Under the pieces are notes generated by a model. The model was not told the DNA's origin. It did no database searches and saw nothing but the letters and a program-made list of their open reading frames with translations. From Desulfobulbaceae bacterium (GTDB lineage: Bacteria > Desulfobacterota > Desulfobulbia > Desulfobulbales > Desulfocapsaceae): a stretch of 64,000 nucleotides of DNA. A program made the position numbers and the translations under genes. Where the stretch lies: assembly GCA_011390165.1 (NCBI GenBank), contig JAABSV010000007.1:42919-106918 (forward strand), written 5' to 3'. Below are positions 17,443 to 25,703 of the stretch, one piece after another (position 1 is the first letter of the stretch; the number at the start of each line of letters is the position of its first letter).

Positions 17443-19611
17443 TCAGATTCGAGCCAGTCGGGCATAGTCGAGGTGCAGGGTGCGCAGGCCATGGCGGTCG
17501 AAATGGACATCCAGGGAACGCCCCCCGACCAACTTTGTCACCACCCCGTTGCCGAAGAAGGGGTGGCTGACCCGACTGCCGACGACAAAATCGCTCAGTT
17601 CCTGGCGCTGGTGCCGACCGGGACCGGCGGTGGGCGGTACGGCGAGGGGAGGTGGACGGACTGGCCGGATTTGCTCTTCCCCATCCGGACCGTCCACCCG
17701 GACAAAAAGTCCGGGCCGCAACTCGGCCAGGTAGGGGGAAAGGCCGACCCAACGGAACTGGCGATCCGGGGTGAGCAGCTGGCGGGGGTAGGTGAGGTAG
17801 AGATTTTTCCTCGCCCGGGTGGCGGCTACGTAGAGAAGCCGCCGCTCCTCCTCCCAGCCCGGACCAAACTCTGCCGCCGGGTGGGGAAAGCGTCCCTCGG
17901 CCAGACCGATCACGAACACCGTCTCGAATTCCAAGCCCTTGGCGGAGTGGATGGTGGAGAGGACCAGGCGGGCCAGACCGGCGGCGGTATCGCCCGCTTC
18001 CTCCGGCGGGTCGAGGGAGGTGTCATCAATGAACTCCTGCAGGTGCCGGTAGCCGGCCATGATACCCGGCAGCTGGTCGAGATCCTTCTCCCGTTTCGGG
18101 TAATCGTCGTGATAGAGCCGTTCAAAGACCGGCTGGTAATAGTCTCGCACCCGGGCATAGAGTTCCACCGGCCGCTGCTGCTCCGGGTCCAGATCGGTGA
18201 ACAGGCGCACCAGGCCGGCAAAGCTCTCCCGCCAGGATTTGCCGGCGGGGTACTCGGCCAGGGCCCGGATCGGCTCGGGGTGGGCGGCGACGGTGGCGGC
18301 TATCTTCTGGGCGGTAGCCGGGCCCACCTTTTCCAACTGGAGGAAGACCCGGTTCCAGGAGAGCCCGTCAAAGGGGTTGCAGAGGAGGCGGAAGAAGGCG
18401 ATCATATCCTTCATATGGGCTGATTCGGTCAGCTTCAGGCCGCCACGTTTTTCGTAGACCAGTCCCGCCGCGGCCAGTTCCAGCTCCAGTTTGTAGGAGT
18501 GGAAGCCGGAGCGGAAGAGAACGGCAATCTCCTGCGGTTCCTGCCCCTCGGCGAGCAGTCGCTTCACCGTGGCTACCACGAAGGCGGCCTCTTCCCGGTC
18601 GTCACGGCCGGCAAAGAGCATCGGCCGGAGTTCACCGGCGATGCGGGTAAAGAGGGTCTTGGTGTACTTTTCCTCCGCCTTATCGATCAGCTCGTTGGTC
18701 AGGGTGAGGATCGGCTGGGTGCTGCGGTAGTTCTCTTCCAGCTTGATCACCCTGGTATCGGCAAAGATCTTGGGGAACCGCATGATATTGTAAAAATCGG
18801 CACCACGGAAGGAGTAGATGGACTGGGAGTCATCGCCGACCACCATCACATTGTCGTGGCCGAAGGCGGTGAGCCGGACAATCTCCGCCTGGATCAGGTT
18901 GGTATCCTGGTACTCGTCGACCATGATATGGCTGAACCGCCCGGCGATCGCCCGCCGGGCATCCTCCGATTCGGCGAGCAACCGCTTCCAGTTGACCAGC
19001 AGGTCGTCGTAGTCCATCAGCCCATGGTCGAACTTGAACTCATGGTAGTGGCGCTCGAGGGAACAAATCTCATCAAGATGGTCGAGGAGGTGGCTGTACT
19101 GTGCCTCCACCAGATCGACCAGGGGGATGCTCCGGTTCACCGAACCGCTGATCATGTTCACCAGCACCCGCCGGGAGGGAAAGCGCTTCTCCTTTTTACC
19201 GAGGCCGAGGGAGGACTTGAGCAGATTGACAATGCCCTCGGCATCGGCTCGGTCAATGATGGTGAACGAGGAGGGGTAGCCGAGGGTGGCGGCGTAGCGG
19301 CGGAGGAGCAGATTGGCGACGCTGTGGAAGGTGCCGCCGACCACGCGGTTGCAGGTTTCGTCAAGGAGACGGCCGGCCCGCCAGAGCATCTCCTGGCTGG
19401 CCTTTCTGGTGAAGGTGAGGAGAAGAATCTTCTCCGGTGGCACCCCCTCGGCAATGAGATGGGCGACCCGGTAGACCAGGGTGCGGGTTTTACCGCTGCC
19501 GGCACCGGCGATAACCAGCACGGGACCGGTGGTGGTGGTCACCGCCTCCAGCTGTGCCGCATTGAGGTGGTCAAGATTGACTCCGGCGGCCATGCCGCTG
19601 CCCGTTTCCAT
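17443..19611 (-). CDS. UvrD/PcrA-family ATP-dependent DNA helicase
   Basis: This superfamily 1A 3'-5' helicase of about 722 residues would act in repair and replication restart. Motifs in order: Q-motif LDHLNAAQLEAV, Walker A AGAGSGKTRTL, LLLTFTRKAS (Ia), DYDDLLV, DEYQDTN (II), VGDDSQSIYSFRGA (III), ENYRS (IV), STIHSAKGLEFE (V) and LYVAATRARKNLYLTYP (VI). The C-terminus carries a PcrA-like small domain (VGSRVSHPFFGNGVV...). I took ATG 19611. ATG 19593 (MAAGVNLDHLN) is equally possible, and the longer frame to 19671 has no family support. The 163 bases between it and folC hold nothing clear. It is divergently placed from the gene at 19828. Confidence 0.9.
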   Translation of the reverse strand: METGSGMAAGVNLDHLNAAQLEAVTTTTGPVLVIAGAGSGKTRTLVYRVAHLIAEGVPPEKILLLTFTRKASQEMLWRAGRLLDETCNRVVGGTFHSVANLLLRRYAATLGYPSSFTIIDRADAEGIVNLLKSSLGLGKKEKRFPSRRVLVNMISGSVNRSIPLVDLVEAQYSHLLDHLDEICSLERHYHEFKFDHGLMDYDDLLVNWKRLLAESEDARRAIAGRFSHIMVDEYQDTNLIQAEIVRLTAFGHDNVMVVGDDSQSIYSFRGADFYNIMRFPKIFADTRVIKLEENYRSTQPILTLTNELIDKAEEKYTKTLFTRIAGELRPMLFAGRDDREEAAFVVATVKRLLAEGQEPQEIAVLFRSGFHSYKLELELAAAGLVYEKRGGLKLTESAHMKDMIAFFRLLCNPFDGLSWNRVFLQLEKVGPATAQKIAATVAAHPEPIRALAEYPAGKSWRESFAGLVRLFTDLDPEQQRPVELYARVRDYYQPVFERLYHDDYPKREKDLDQLPGIMAGYRHLQEFIDDTSLDPPEEAGDTAAGLARLVLSTIHSAKGLEFETVFVIGLAEGRFPHPAAEFGPGWEEERRLLYVAATRARKNLYLTYPRQLLTPDRQFRWVGLSPYLAELRPGLFVRVDGPDGEEQIRPVRPPPLAVPPTAGPGRHQRQELSDFVVGSRVSHPFFGNGVVTKLVGGRSLDVHFDRHGLRTLHLDYARLARI

Positions 19612-19827
19612 GGCGGCCACTCTACCACAGGCCACCCTTGGCTGCAACGTCACCGGCTGTCCGGTTGACAATTTCGCCGGCCTTGGTATAGTTGCCGAAC
19701 TGGGTGACCGGAAACAAACGGCCTGCCACCCACGGTCCAGGATGCGCCTCCGTATTTACACGGAATCCCGGGAACCGGAAAGAAACGATTAACCCAGCTC
19801 CATGCCGTCAACCGCCAATAAACAGCC

Positions 19828-20244
19828 ATGCCAGCAGCCAGCGACCCCTCTGCCGCAAACTTTGCCGCGATCCTCAGTCCGGACAGGCTTGCCGAGATCT
19901 TTCCGAAGAGCCGCTCCAATGAGTTCTTCGACGCCCTCTTCGGTGACCCCAAAGAGGGGGCCTACGACATCTCCCTCGCCTACCGTGAGAGCCGCGGCAA
20001 CCAGTTGATCATTGATCTCTTGCTGGAACAGCGGCCGAACCGCTGCCTTGCCTGCAACCTCACCCAGGGGCTGCCGCAGGTCTTCACCCGCCATCCGGTA
20101 ATCAACATCAAGGGATTGGTAGAGAGAATCGAAGGGCTCCTCGGCGAGGGCCTTCGTTGCACCGACTGGAAGCTGGGGCGCACCGAACAGAGAAGCTCCG
20201 CTCTGCACCTCATCCCCCTGCAGATCACCATCGAAGGGGAGTGA
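19828..20244 (+). CDS. Conserved deltaproteobacterial protein of unknown function
   Basis: This 138-residue soluble protein has the recognisable core EFFDALFGDPKEGAYDISLAY, then CLACNLTQGLPQVFTRHPVIN and a short basic C-terminal part (WKLGRTEQRSSALHLIPL). I recall this as a family found across sulfate-reducing deltaproteobacteria, sometimes mislabelled as a pancreas/duodenum homeobox protein. It has no homeodomain. A C-x-x-C pair is present but no other metal-site pattern. It stands divergent to the helicase and converges on the cyclase gene 8 bases away. Function is unknown. Confidence 0.75.
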   Translation: MPAASDPSAANFAAILSPDRLAEIFPKSRSNEFFDALFGDPKEGAYDISLAYRESRGNQLIIDLLLEQRPNRCLACNLTQGLPQVFTRHPVINIKGLVERIEGLLGEGLRCTDWKLGRTEQRSSALHLIPLQITIEGE

Positions 20245-20252
20245 GCAGCCAG

Positions 20253-21266
20253 CTAGGCTACTGCCACCCGCCCCCGCCCTTCCGCCTTGGCATGGTAGAG
20301 GACGTCGTCGGTCCGCTCCAGCCAACTGCGTAGTTCCTCATCTGGCTGCCGTTCGGCAAGACCAATGGAAACCCCAAGCTTGGTACCGGGATCGGCCCAG
20401 ATATCGAGGGCGTCAACGGCCAGACAGAGTCTTTCCGCCAAAATTCTGGCACTGGCCAGGTTGGTGTTGTCCAGGACGAGCAGGAACTCGTCACCGCCCA
20501 TCCGCACGAGCAGATCGGTTGAGCGCACCGCCTTTTTCAGCACTGCCGCCACCGCCTGCAGCACCTGATCACCAAACTGGTGGCCACGGAAATCGTTGAT
20601 CTGCTTGAACCTGTCAAGATCCAGCGAGACCATGGTCAAGGGGGTACGGTAGCGACTGGCGCTGTCCATCATTCCCTGAATCCGTTCGTCGAACACCCGC
20701 CGGTTGGCAAGGCCGGTGAGCGGGTCGCTGCTGGCCCGAAAGAAAAGTTCTTCGTACTCCAGACCCCGCCGGAGGCACTCGGCGAGAATCTCGAGGGCGT
20801 GGTTGATCAGGTCTAGCTCGGCGATGGTGAGAGGCACGCCCTCTTTGAGGATCAACAGGATACCGGCATCTTCACTGGTTTCGAAGACCCATTTGTAGGC
20901 GTAACAACCACCCTGCCTTATTAAGCCCCCATCCCGGGGAACGGTATCGGCGATCAGTTGTTCGGCCAGGGCAACGGCCCGGCGGCGGTTCGGGCCATGC
21001 CCGGAGCAGAAGAGGTGGCGTTTTTGGCGCTGCTCGTTGTGGTAGCCGATCAATTCGTGGTTGACCAGCGGCATCAGCCATACCGAAAAGGCCTCGATCA
21101 TCCCGGAAACGCTAAGCACCCCTGCCATCCTGGCGTGCAGATTGTTGATCTTTTCCAGTCGCTCAGACTGTCTCTTCAGAGTATCCAGCTCAACCATCAC
21201 CTTTTCAAGTTCCACCCCTTGGTGGCCTGATGGCGTATAGTGTGCTTCTGTCGTCCGTAGAGTCAT
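20253..21266 (-). CDS. Diguanylate cyclase (GGDEF) with a GAF-like N-terminus
   Basis: This 337-residue protein makes the second messenger c-di-GMP from two GTP. The GGDEF active-site motif is intact at about 257-261 (RMGGDEF). An allosteric I-site RSTD lies five residues before it (about 248-251), so product inhibition is expected. The start of the domain reads DPLTGLANRR. Residues ~35-170 form a sensory region of GAF-like pattern ending in a linking helix. A short coiled-coil is likely at 20-45. No membrane helix is seen, so it is cytoplasmic. No phosphodiesterase or PilZ protein is near, so its target process is open. Confidence 0.9.
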   Translation of the reverse strand: MTLRTTEAHYTPSGHQGVELEKVMVELDTLKRQSERLEKINNLHARMAGVLSVSGMIEAFSVWLMPLVNHELIGYHNEQRQKRHLFCSGHGPNRRRAVALAEQLIADTVPRDGGLIRQGGCYAYKWVFETSEDAGILLILKEGVPLTIAELDLINHALEILAECLRRGLEYEELFFRASSDPLTGLANRRVFDERIQGMMDSASRYRTPLTMVSLDLDRFKQINDFRGHQFGDQVLQAVAAVLKKAVRSTDLLVRMGGDEFLLVLDNTNLASARILAERLCLAVDALDIWADPGTKLGVSIGLAERQPDEELRSWLERTDDVLYHAKAEGRGRVAVA

Positions 21267-21566
21267 GACCGCTGCCCCAAATATGATGTTCGCCTTTTTC
21301 CCCAGCCTATACCTTCATATCGTCAATCGGAGGGGAATTCTTAAGCCCTCTGCCTGATGATTTCTCAGAAAGCATTTTTCGTGCCAAACAGTGCAGACCT
21401 CCGCAGCTGAAAAGCAGAAGTCCCCACTTTCCGGGCTCTGCCAGGCGACCGGGGCGCGACGGGGGGGGGAAGGCAAACGACACAGAGCGGCGAGGGGCGG
21501 CCAGCCACAAAAAAAAGTGTCGAAATTTTGACAACGCCGGCCAGAGAGCCGCAAAGGGGGCAAGGA

Positions 21567-21608
21567 GAGGAAATTTCTTTTGACATTTCCTCCCCCCGTC
21601 GGTACTTC
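21567..21608 (+). promoter_or_regulatory. Promoter with overlapping inverted repeat upstream of nagZ
   Basis: TTGACA (21580-21585), a 17-nt spacer and TACTTC (21603-21608) form a plausible sigma70 promoter. A perfect 8-bp inverted repeat GAGGAAAT...ATTTCCTC (21567-21592) covers the -35 box, suggesting a repressor site. A second imperfect palindrome, TGTCGAAATTTTGACA, lies about 50 bases upstream. The rest of the 428-base gap (21267-21694) shows no gene. Confidence 0.4.
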
Positions 21609-21694
21609 TGGCGACAGTGCGCCACTGTTGCCGCCGATGGGGCGGCGCCGAACCCTGCCGTACCCTGCTCCTCACAGCCAACAGGCAGCTGCAG

Positions 21695-22792
21695 ATGTTT
21701 CAGCCCCAACGCACTCAGCCCGAACTCAGCAAGATGGTGGGCCAGCTGTTCGTTCTCGGCTTCAACGGCGCGCAGCTGGCGGCCGGCCACCCGATCCTGG
21801 CCGACATTCGCCAACGAAACCTTGGCGGGGTGATTCTCTTTGCCCGCCTGCTGGCCAAAGGGGGGAGGGAAAATAACATCATCAACCCCGAACAGTTGCA
21901 GGCGCTCAATCGCTCCCTGCAAGAGGAGGCGGGGGGACGGCTGCTCATCGCAGTTGACCAGGAGGGGGGGAGGGTGAGCCGCTTTTCGGCGGCCGCCGGT
22001 TTTCCAGAGACGGAGACCGCCGCCGAGCTGGGTGGTAGCGGTGAGTTGCCACGGACCGCCCAGGCCGCCCGTGGTACCGCGAAGATGCTGGCCGAGATGG
22101 GGGTGAACTGGAACCTGGCACCGGTAGTCGACCTTGACACCTTCCCGGAAAACCCGATTATCGGCCGCTACGGCCGCAGCTTTGCCGCCGATGCCGCCAC
22201 GGTCACCGCCCACGCCCGCGTCTGGGTGGAGGCCCATCGGGCCGCCGGGATACTTTCCTGCCTGAAGCACTTTCCCGGCCACGGCAGTTCACGGGGGGAT
22301 TCCCACCAGGGTTTTGTCGACATCAGTGGCAGCTGGCAACGGCAGGAACTGGAACCCTACCGTCAGCTGATCGGCAGCGGCCTGGCCGATGCGGTAATGA
22401 TCGGCCATCTGTTCAACCGGGGACTCGATCGGCACTACCCGGCCAGCCTGTCCCGGGCCACCATCACCGGCCTGCTCCGCGACGAACTCGGCTTTTGCGG
22501 CCCGGTGGTCAGTGACGATTTACAGATGCGGGCAATAACCGACGGCCACCGGCTGGAGGAGGCCTGTTGCCTGGCCCTCGCTGCCGGCACGGACATCCTC
22601 ATTCTTGGCAACAACCTCAGCCACGACCCGGAAATTCTGCCGGCATTGGTGGCCGGGGTACTCGCCGGGGTGCGCCGGGGGCTCCCCTCGGAAAGGCGCC
22701 TGCTGGAAGCCTGGCAGCGGGTGCAAAAATTGAAACAAACCGTTTACAAACCGCCATGCAAACCGACACCCCCACCTCCCACTCCCTGCTGA
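21695..22792 (+). CDS. nagZ: Beta-N-acetylhexosaminidase, GH3 (NagZ-like)
   Basis: This enzyme of about 365 residues would release N-acetylglucosamine from anhydro-muropeptides during cell-wall recycling. Family marks are the early GVILFARL, AVDQEGGRVSRF, NLAPVVDLD, the KHFPGHG loop followed by GDSH (catalytic His and Asp of the mobile loop), and VVSDDLQMRAI, in which the first Asp is the nucleophile. No signal peptide is seen with the ATG at 21695, consistent with a cytoplasmic NagZ. A longer frame begins at 21617 without support. The C-terminus runs into a Pro-rich tail that overlaps the next gene by 37 nt in another frame, so the tail may be an extension past the usual end. Confidence 0.88.
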   Translation: MFQPQRTQPELSKMVGQLFVLGFNGAQLAAGHPILADIRQRNLGGVILFARLLAKGGRENNIINPEQLQALNRSLQEEAGGRLLIAVDQEGGRVSRFSAAAGFPETETAAELGGSGELPRTAQAARGTAKMLAEMGVNWNLAPVVDLDTFPENPIIGRYGRSFAADAATVTAHARVWVEAHRAAGILSCLKHFPGHGSSRGDSHQGFVDISGSWQRQELEPYRQLIGSGLADAVMIGHLFNRGLDRHYPASLSRATITGLLRDELGFCGPVVSDDLQMRAITDGHRLEEACCLALAAGTDILILGNNLSHDPEILPALVAGVLAGVRRGLPSERRLLEAWQRVQKLKQTVYKPPCKPTPPPPTPC

Positions 22793-23184
22793 TCGGCTAT
22801 CTCCTCTGGCTCTTCGGTTTCCTTGGTGTCCACCGTTTTTACTACGGTCGACCCTTCACCGGCACCCTCTACTTCTTCACCCTCGGGCTGTTTTTCGTCG
22901 GTTGGCTGGTCGACCTCTTTCTCATCCCGGGGATGAACCGCACCGCCGACCTGCGCTTCCGCCAGGGCTACTTCGACTACACCCTCGGCTGGCTGCTCCT
23001 GGTCTTCCTCGGGTTCTTCGGAATCCACCGGATGTACCTGGAGAAGTGGTTCACCGGCCTGCTCTACCTCTTCACCGCCGGTCTCTTCGGGTTTGGGTAT
23101 CTTTACGACCTCTGGACCCTGAACGACCAGATCGCTCTCGGCAACAGCGTCAAGAGTGCGGCTGGAGAGCAGCGCGGCGGTTAA
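22756..23184 (+). CDS. Protein with two tandem TM2 domains
   Basis: These 142 residues hold two copies of the TM2 unit, each with two membrane helices joined by a conserved turn: GYLLWLFGFLGVHRFYYGR, and later LVFLGFFGIHRMYLEKW. Each ends in a hydrophobic helix and an acidic LVDLF/LYDLW exit. TM2 proteins are small inner-membrane proteins of unclear role. Two units in one chain is an internal duplication. The ATG lies inside the nagZ tail, so the two are probably co-translated. Its stop overlaps that of the converging kinase gene by 4 nt. Confidence 0.82.
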   Translation: MQTDTPTSHSLLIGYLLWLFGFLGVHRFYYGRPFTGTLYFFTLGLFFVGWLVDLFLIPGMNRTADLRFRQGYFDYTLGWLLLVFLGFFGIHRMYLEKWFTGLLYLFTAGLFGFGYLYDLWTLNDQIALGNSVKSAAGEQRGG

Positions 23185-24749
23185 CGGTGGCGGAGGAAGC
23201 GGCCGACGATCTGGGAGAGTTGGCGCATGGAGATCGGTTTCATGCAGTACTCATCGATCCCGGCCGCCACCGCCGCCTTTTTCGAAACCTGATCGGAATA
23301 GCCGGTGAAGAGGATAATCGGCAGTTCCGGCCGGATCGCCTTGACCTTGATGCTCAGCTCCAGACCGGTGAGGCCGGGCATGGTGAGGTCGGTCAGCAAG
23401 AGGTCAAAGGTCTTCGGGTTCTCGGCAAACAGCTCCAGCGCATCGTGCGATGAGGTCCGGGTATGGACGGTGTAGCCCAGGCTCTGGAGAATCTCACCGG
23501 TGACCTGAACCACCTGCTGCTCATCATCGACCAGGAGAATGTGGCCGGAACCGGTGACCAGGTCGGTGAGCGAGACCACCTGTTCGATCCCCGCCTCCCG
23601 TTTGGCCACCGGCAGAAAGACCCTGAAGAGTGACCCCTTGCCCACCTCGCTCTCCACCTTGATGGAGCCCCCCTGCCGGCTGACAATACCATGCACCATG
23701 GCCAGCCCCATGCCGGTACCGCTGGTCTTCTCCTTAGTGGTGAAATAGGGTTCAAAAATCCGGTCAAGCAACTCCTCGGCAATCCCCGAACCGGTATCGG
23801 CGACACTCAGTTCCAGCCACTCCCGCCCATCGGCACCGGCCGGCACGCGAGCCAGACGCACAGTCAGCCGGCCATGGCTGCCGGCCATGGCATGAGCGGC
23901 ATTGGTGCAGAGATTGATCAGCACCTGATGGAGCTGAACCGGATCGATCAACACCTTGCCGCACTGTTCGTCCACCTCCTCACGGATGGTGATGGTCGCC
24001 GGCAGGGTGACTCGGAGCAGCTTCACCACCTCCTTGACAATGGGGTGGAGTGCCTGCAGGGTTTCCCGCTTTTCGATGCTGCGGGAGAAGGTCAGTACCT
24101 GCTCGACCAGGGATTTTGCCCGCTTCGACGCCTTGAGTATCTCCTCCAGATAGTCAAAAACCGCCCCGTCACCAAAACCATCCTGCGTCAGTTTCAGACG
24201 GATGATTTCGGTATAGCCGATGATCGGGGTCAAGACATTGTTGAAGTCATGGGCCACACCGCCGGCCAGGGTACCGATGGCCTCCATCTTCTGGGTATGG
24301 CGGAGCTGCCGCTCCAGCCTGTACTGCTCGGTGACATTGTGGGCAATGACAATGGTACCGGAAATCTCGCCGTCCTGCCCCCTCACCGGCGAGGCGGTGA
24401 TCTCAAAGATGGTTTCGTCGCCATCGTGGCCGAAGATGCCGGTCCGCAGAGTGGCCGTCTCGATGGTCCCCCCGGCCAGGCTTCGCGGGCAGGCGCAACT
24501 ATTGCAGACGGCACTGCGGGCGCAGAATATCTGGTCACAACTCTTGCCGATGGCCTCGGGAGAGAGCTTTTTGGTGGCGTCATTGACCCATTTCGCTTTC
24601 ATGTCGCGGTCAAAAAGGATCAGGATGCCGGAAAAGCCTTCGACAATCGCCCGCTTCTCAGCCTCACAGACGTAGAGGGCGGTATCAACCCCGCCATCAG
24701 GCCCCACGACGACCTTGTCACCGCCGTGGCGGCTGCTGCTCCCCATCAT
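23181..24749 (-). CDS. PAS hybrid histidine kinase with Cys-rich PAS
   Basis: With the ATG at 24749 (GGGAG upstream) the protein has 522 residues and no membrane helix. Order: PAS (about 30-145), HisKA with His at about 167 in AGGVAHDFNN, HATPase (N-box NLCTNAAHAM, G-box DTGSGI and GTGMGLAM), then a C-terminal receiver with the TDLTMPG phosphorylation site. Inside the PAS is a cluster of five Cys (about residues 71, 76, 82, 85, 87: CDQIFC, CNSCACP). The spacing could hold an Fe-S cluster, Zn or a redox disulfide, so oxygen or redox sensing is a fair guess but not shown. The open frame extends further 5' without a ribosome site. Confidence 0.9.
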   Translation of the reverse strand: MMGSSSRHGGDKVVVGPDGGVDTALYVCEAEKRAIVEGFSGILILFDRDMKAKWVNDATKKLSPEAIGKSCDQIFCARSAVCNSCACPRSLAGGTIETATLRTGIFGHDGDETIFEITASPVRGQDGEISGTIVIAHNVTEQYRLERQLRHTQKMEAIGTLAGGVAHDFNNVLTPIIGYTEIIRLKLTQDGFGDGAVFDYLEEILKASKRAKSLVEQVLTFSRSIEKRETLQALHPIVKEVVKLLRVTLPATITIREEVDEQCGKVLIDPVQLHQVLINLCTNAAHAMAGSHGRLTVRLARVPAGADGREWLELSVADTGSGIAEELLDRIFEPYFTTKEKTSGTGMGLAMVHGIVSRQGGSIKVESEVGKGSLFRVFLPVAKREAGIEQVVSLTDLVTGSGHILLVDDEQQVVQVTGEILQSLGYTVHTRTSSHDALELFAENPKTFDLLLTDLTMPGLTGLELSIKVKAIRPELPIILFTGYSDQVSKKAAVAAGIDEYCMKPISMRQLSQIVGRFLRHR

Positions 24750-24885
24750 CTCATGCTCCCAGATAACTTGTGTTTTCGGGCCGGATGCCCACGGCCATTG
24801 TAGCACCGGTTCGTGGCCTGCGGCAAAGGGTATTTGCCCTTGACGTTCCCCGGCCCATTTTAGTATAGGTGGAGAAAAAAAGCGA

Positions 24886-25164
24886 ATGGCCACTTCACCC
24901 CCTCCCACCCCTCCGGAACACCAGCCGGCGATCGACTACCCCTGCCTCTGGACCTACAAGGTGATCGGCACCAACCCCGGCCTGCTCGAAGAACTGATCA
25001 TCACCGCCTGCGCGCCGCTGGCCGTGACGATCAGCCACTCCCAGAGCAGCTCCAAAGGCCGGTACCACAGCTTGAATGCCCGCGTGCAGGTGCCAAGCGA
25101 GGAGGTTCGGCTGCAGATCTACCAGCTGCTCAGCCTCCACCCCGAGGTAAAAATTGTCCTCTGA
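24886..25164 (+). CDS. DUF493 (YbeD-like) protein
   Basis: This small 92-residue protein follows the DUF493 pattern: YPCLWTYKVIGTN, a mid-region of short strands (SSSKGRYHSLNARVQVPSEEV) and a C-terminal helix-strand ending HPEVKIVL. The E. coli homolog YbeD has an ACT-like fold. Its function is not established. It is divergent from the hybrid kinase and starts a two-gene unit. Its end overlaps the start of the next gene by 11 nt. Confidence 0.85.
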   Translation: MATSPPPTPPEHQPAIDYPCLWTYKVIGTNPGLLEELIITACAPLAVTISHSQSSSKGRYHSLNARVQVPSEEVRLQIYQLLSLHPEVKIVL

Positions 25165-25675
25165 TCACCGGCCACCGACGACTGCCCCGCCCTCTTCTCC
25201 CCTACGGCAGGCCCTGCGCGAAGCGGTGGGGCTGGTCCAGATGGTGGTGTACAAAAGTCTCCGCACCAGCCTGCCGGCACGGTACCCCGACCTCAACCAA
25301 GAGGAGCTTGCCCTCTTGGCCGGTTCGCTGACCGGCGAGCTGTTCGGCAGCCAGCATCCCGGCGAGCGGTATCGCCTCTTCCGCCGGCAATACCGGGGGA
25401 CCATCGAACAGGCGCTCCTTGCCATCGCTGGGCAGCTGGCCGATCTGCGCGAGCCGCTCACCGATGCCCTGCGGATCCAGACCCTCTGCGACCACCAGGA
25501 GGGTGTCGACAGCACCGCCACCCTGGTGCAGGCAAAAAGCCTCGGCCTGCTGGTGGAGGAGCGCGAGGTTCCTCTCCCCTCCAACTTCATGCAGCAGGTC
25601 AGGGAACTGGGCCGGCAGCAGCAGCTGCTTACCCCGCAGACAACTCCAGACGGGGCAGACGGCCGGCTCCACTGA
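25154..25675 (+). CDS. Conserved protein of unknown function, helical
   Basis: This 173-residue protein, with no family I recognise, looks mostly helical (EAVGLVQMVVYKSLRTSLPA, ELALLAGSLTGELFG) and has no membrane segments or cysteine clusters except a lone CDH. I chose the TTG at 25154, which has GAGG 6-7 nt upstream and overlaps the DUF493 stop. The next in-frame ATG is about 30 codons inside. Tight coupling to the DUF493 gene is the only clue to its role. It converges on the pabBC gene with a 28-base gap. Confidence 0.6.
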   Translation: MSSDHRPPTTAPPSSPLRQALREAVGLVQMVVYKSLRTSLPARYPDLNQEELALLAGSLTGELFGSQHPGERYRLFRRQYRGTIEQALLAIAGQLADLREPLTDALRIQTLCDHQEGVDSTATLVQAKSLGLLVEEREVPLPSNFMQQVRELGRQQQLLTPQTTPDGADGRLH

Positions 25676-25703
25676 AACGGCAGCAGGCGAGCAAGGGTCC
25701 CGT

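Noticed and set aside
16134..19668. Long plus-strand frames opposite folC and the helicase
   Set aside because: They are shadows of the minus-strand genes, which carry full motif sets.
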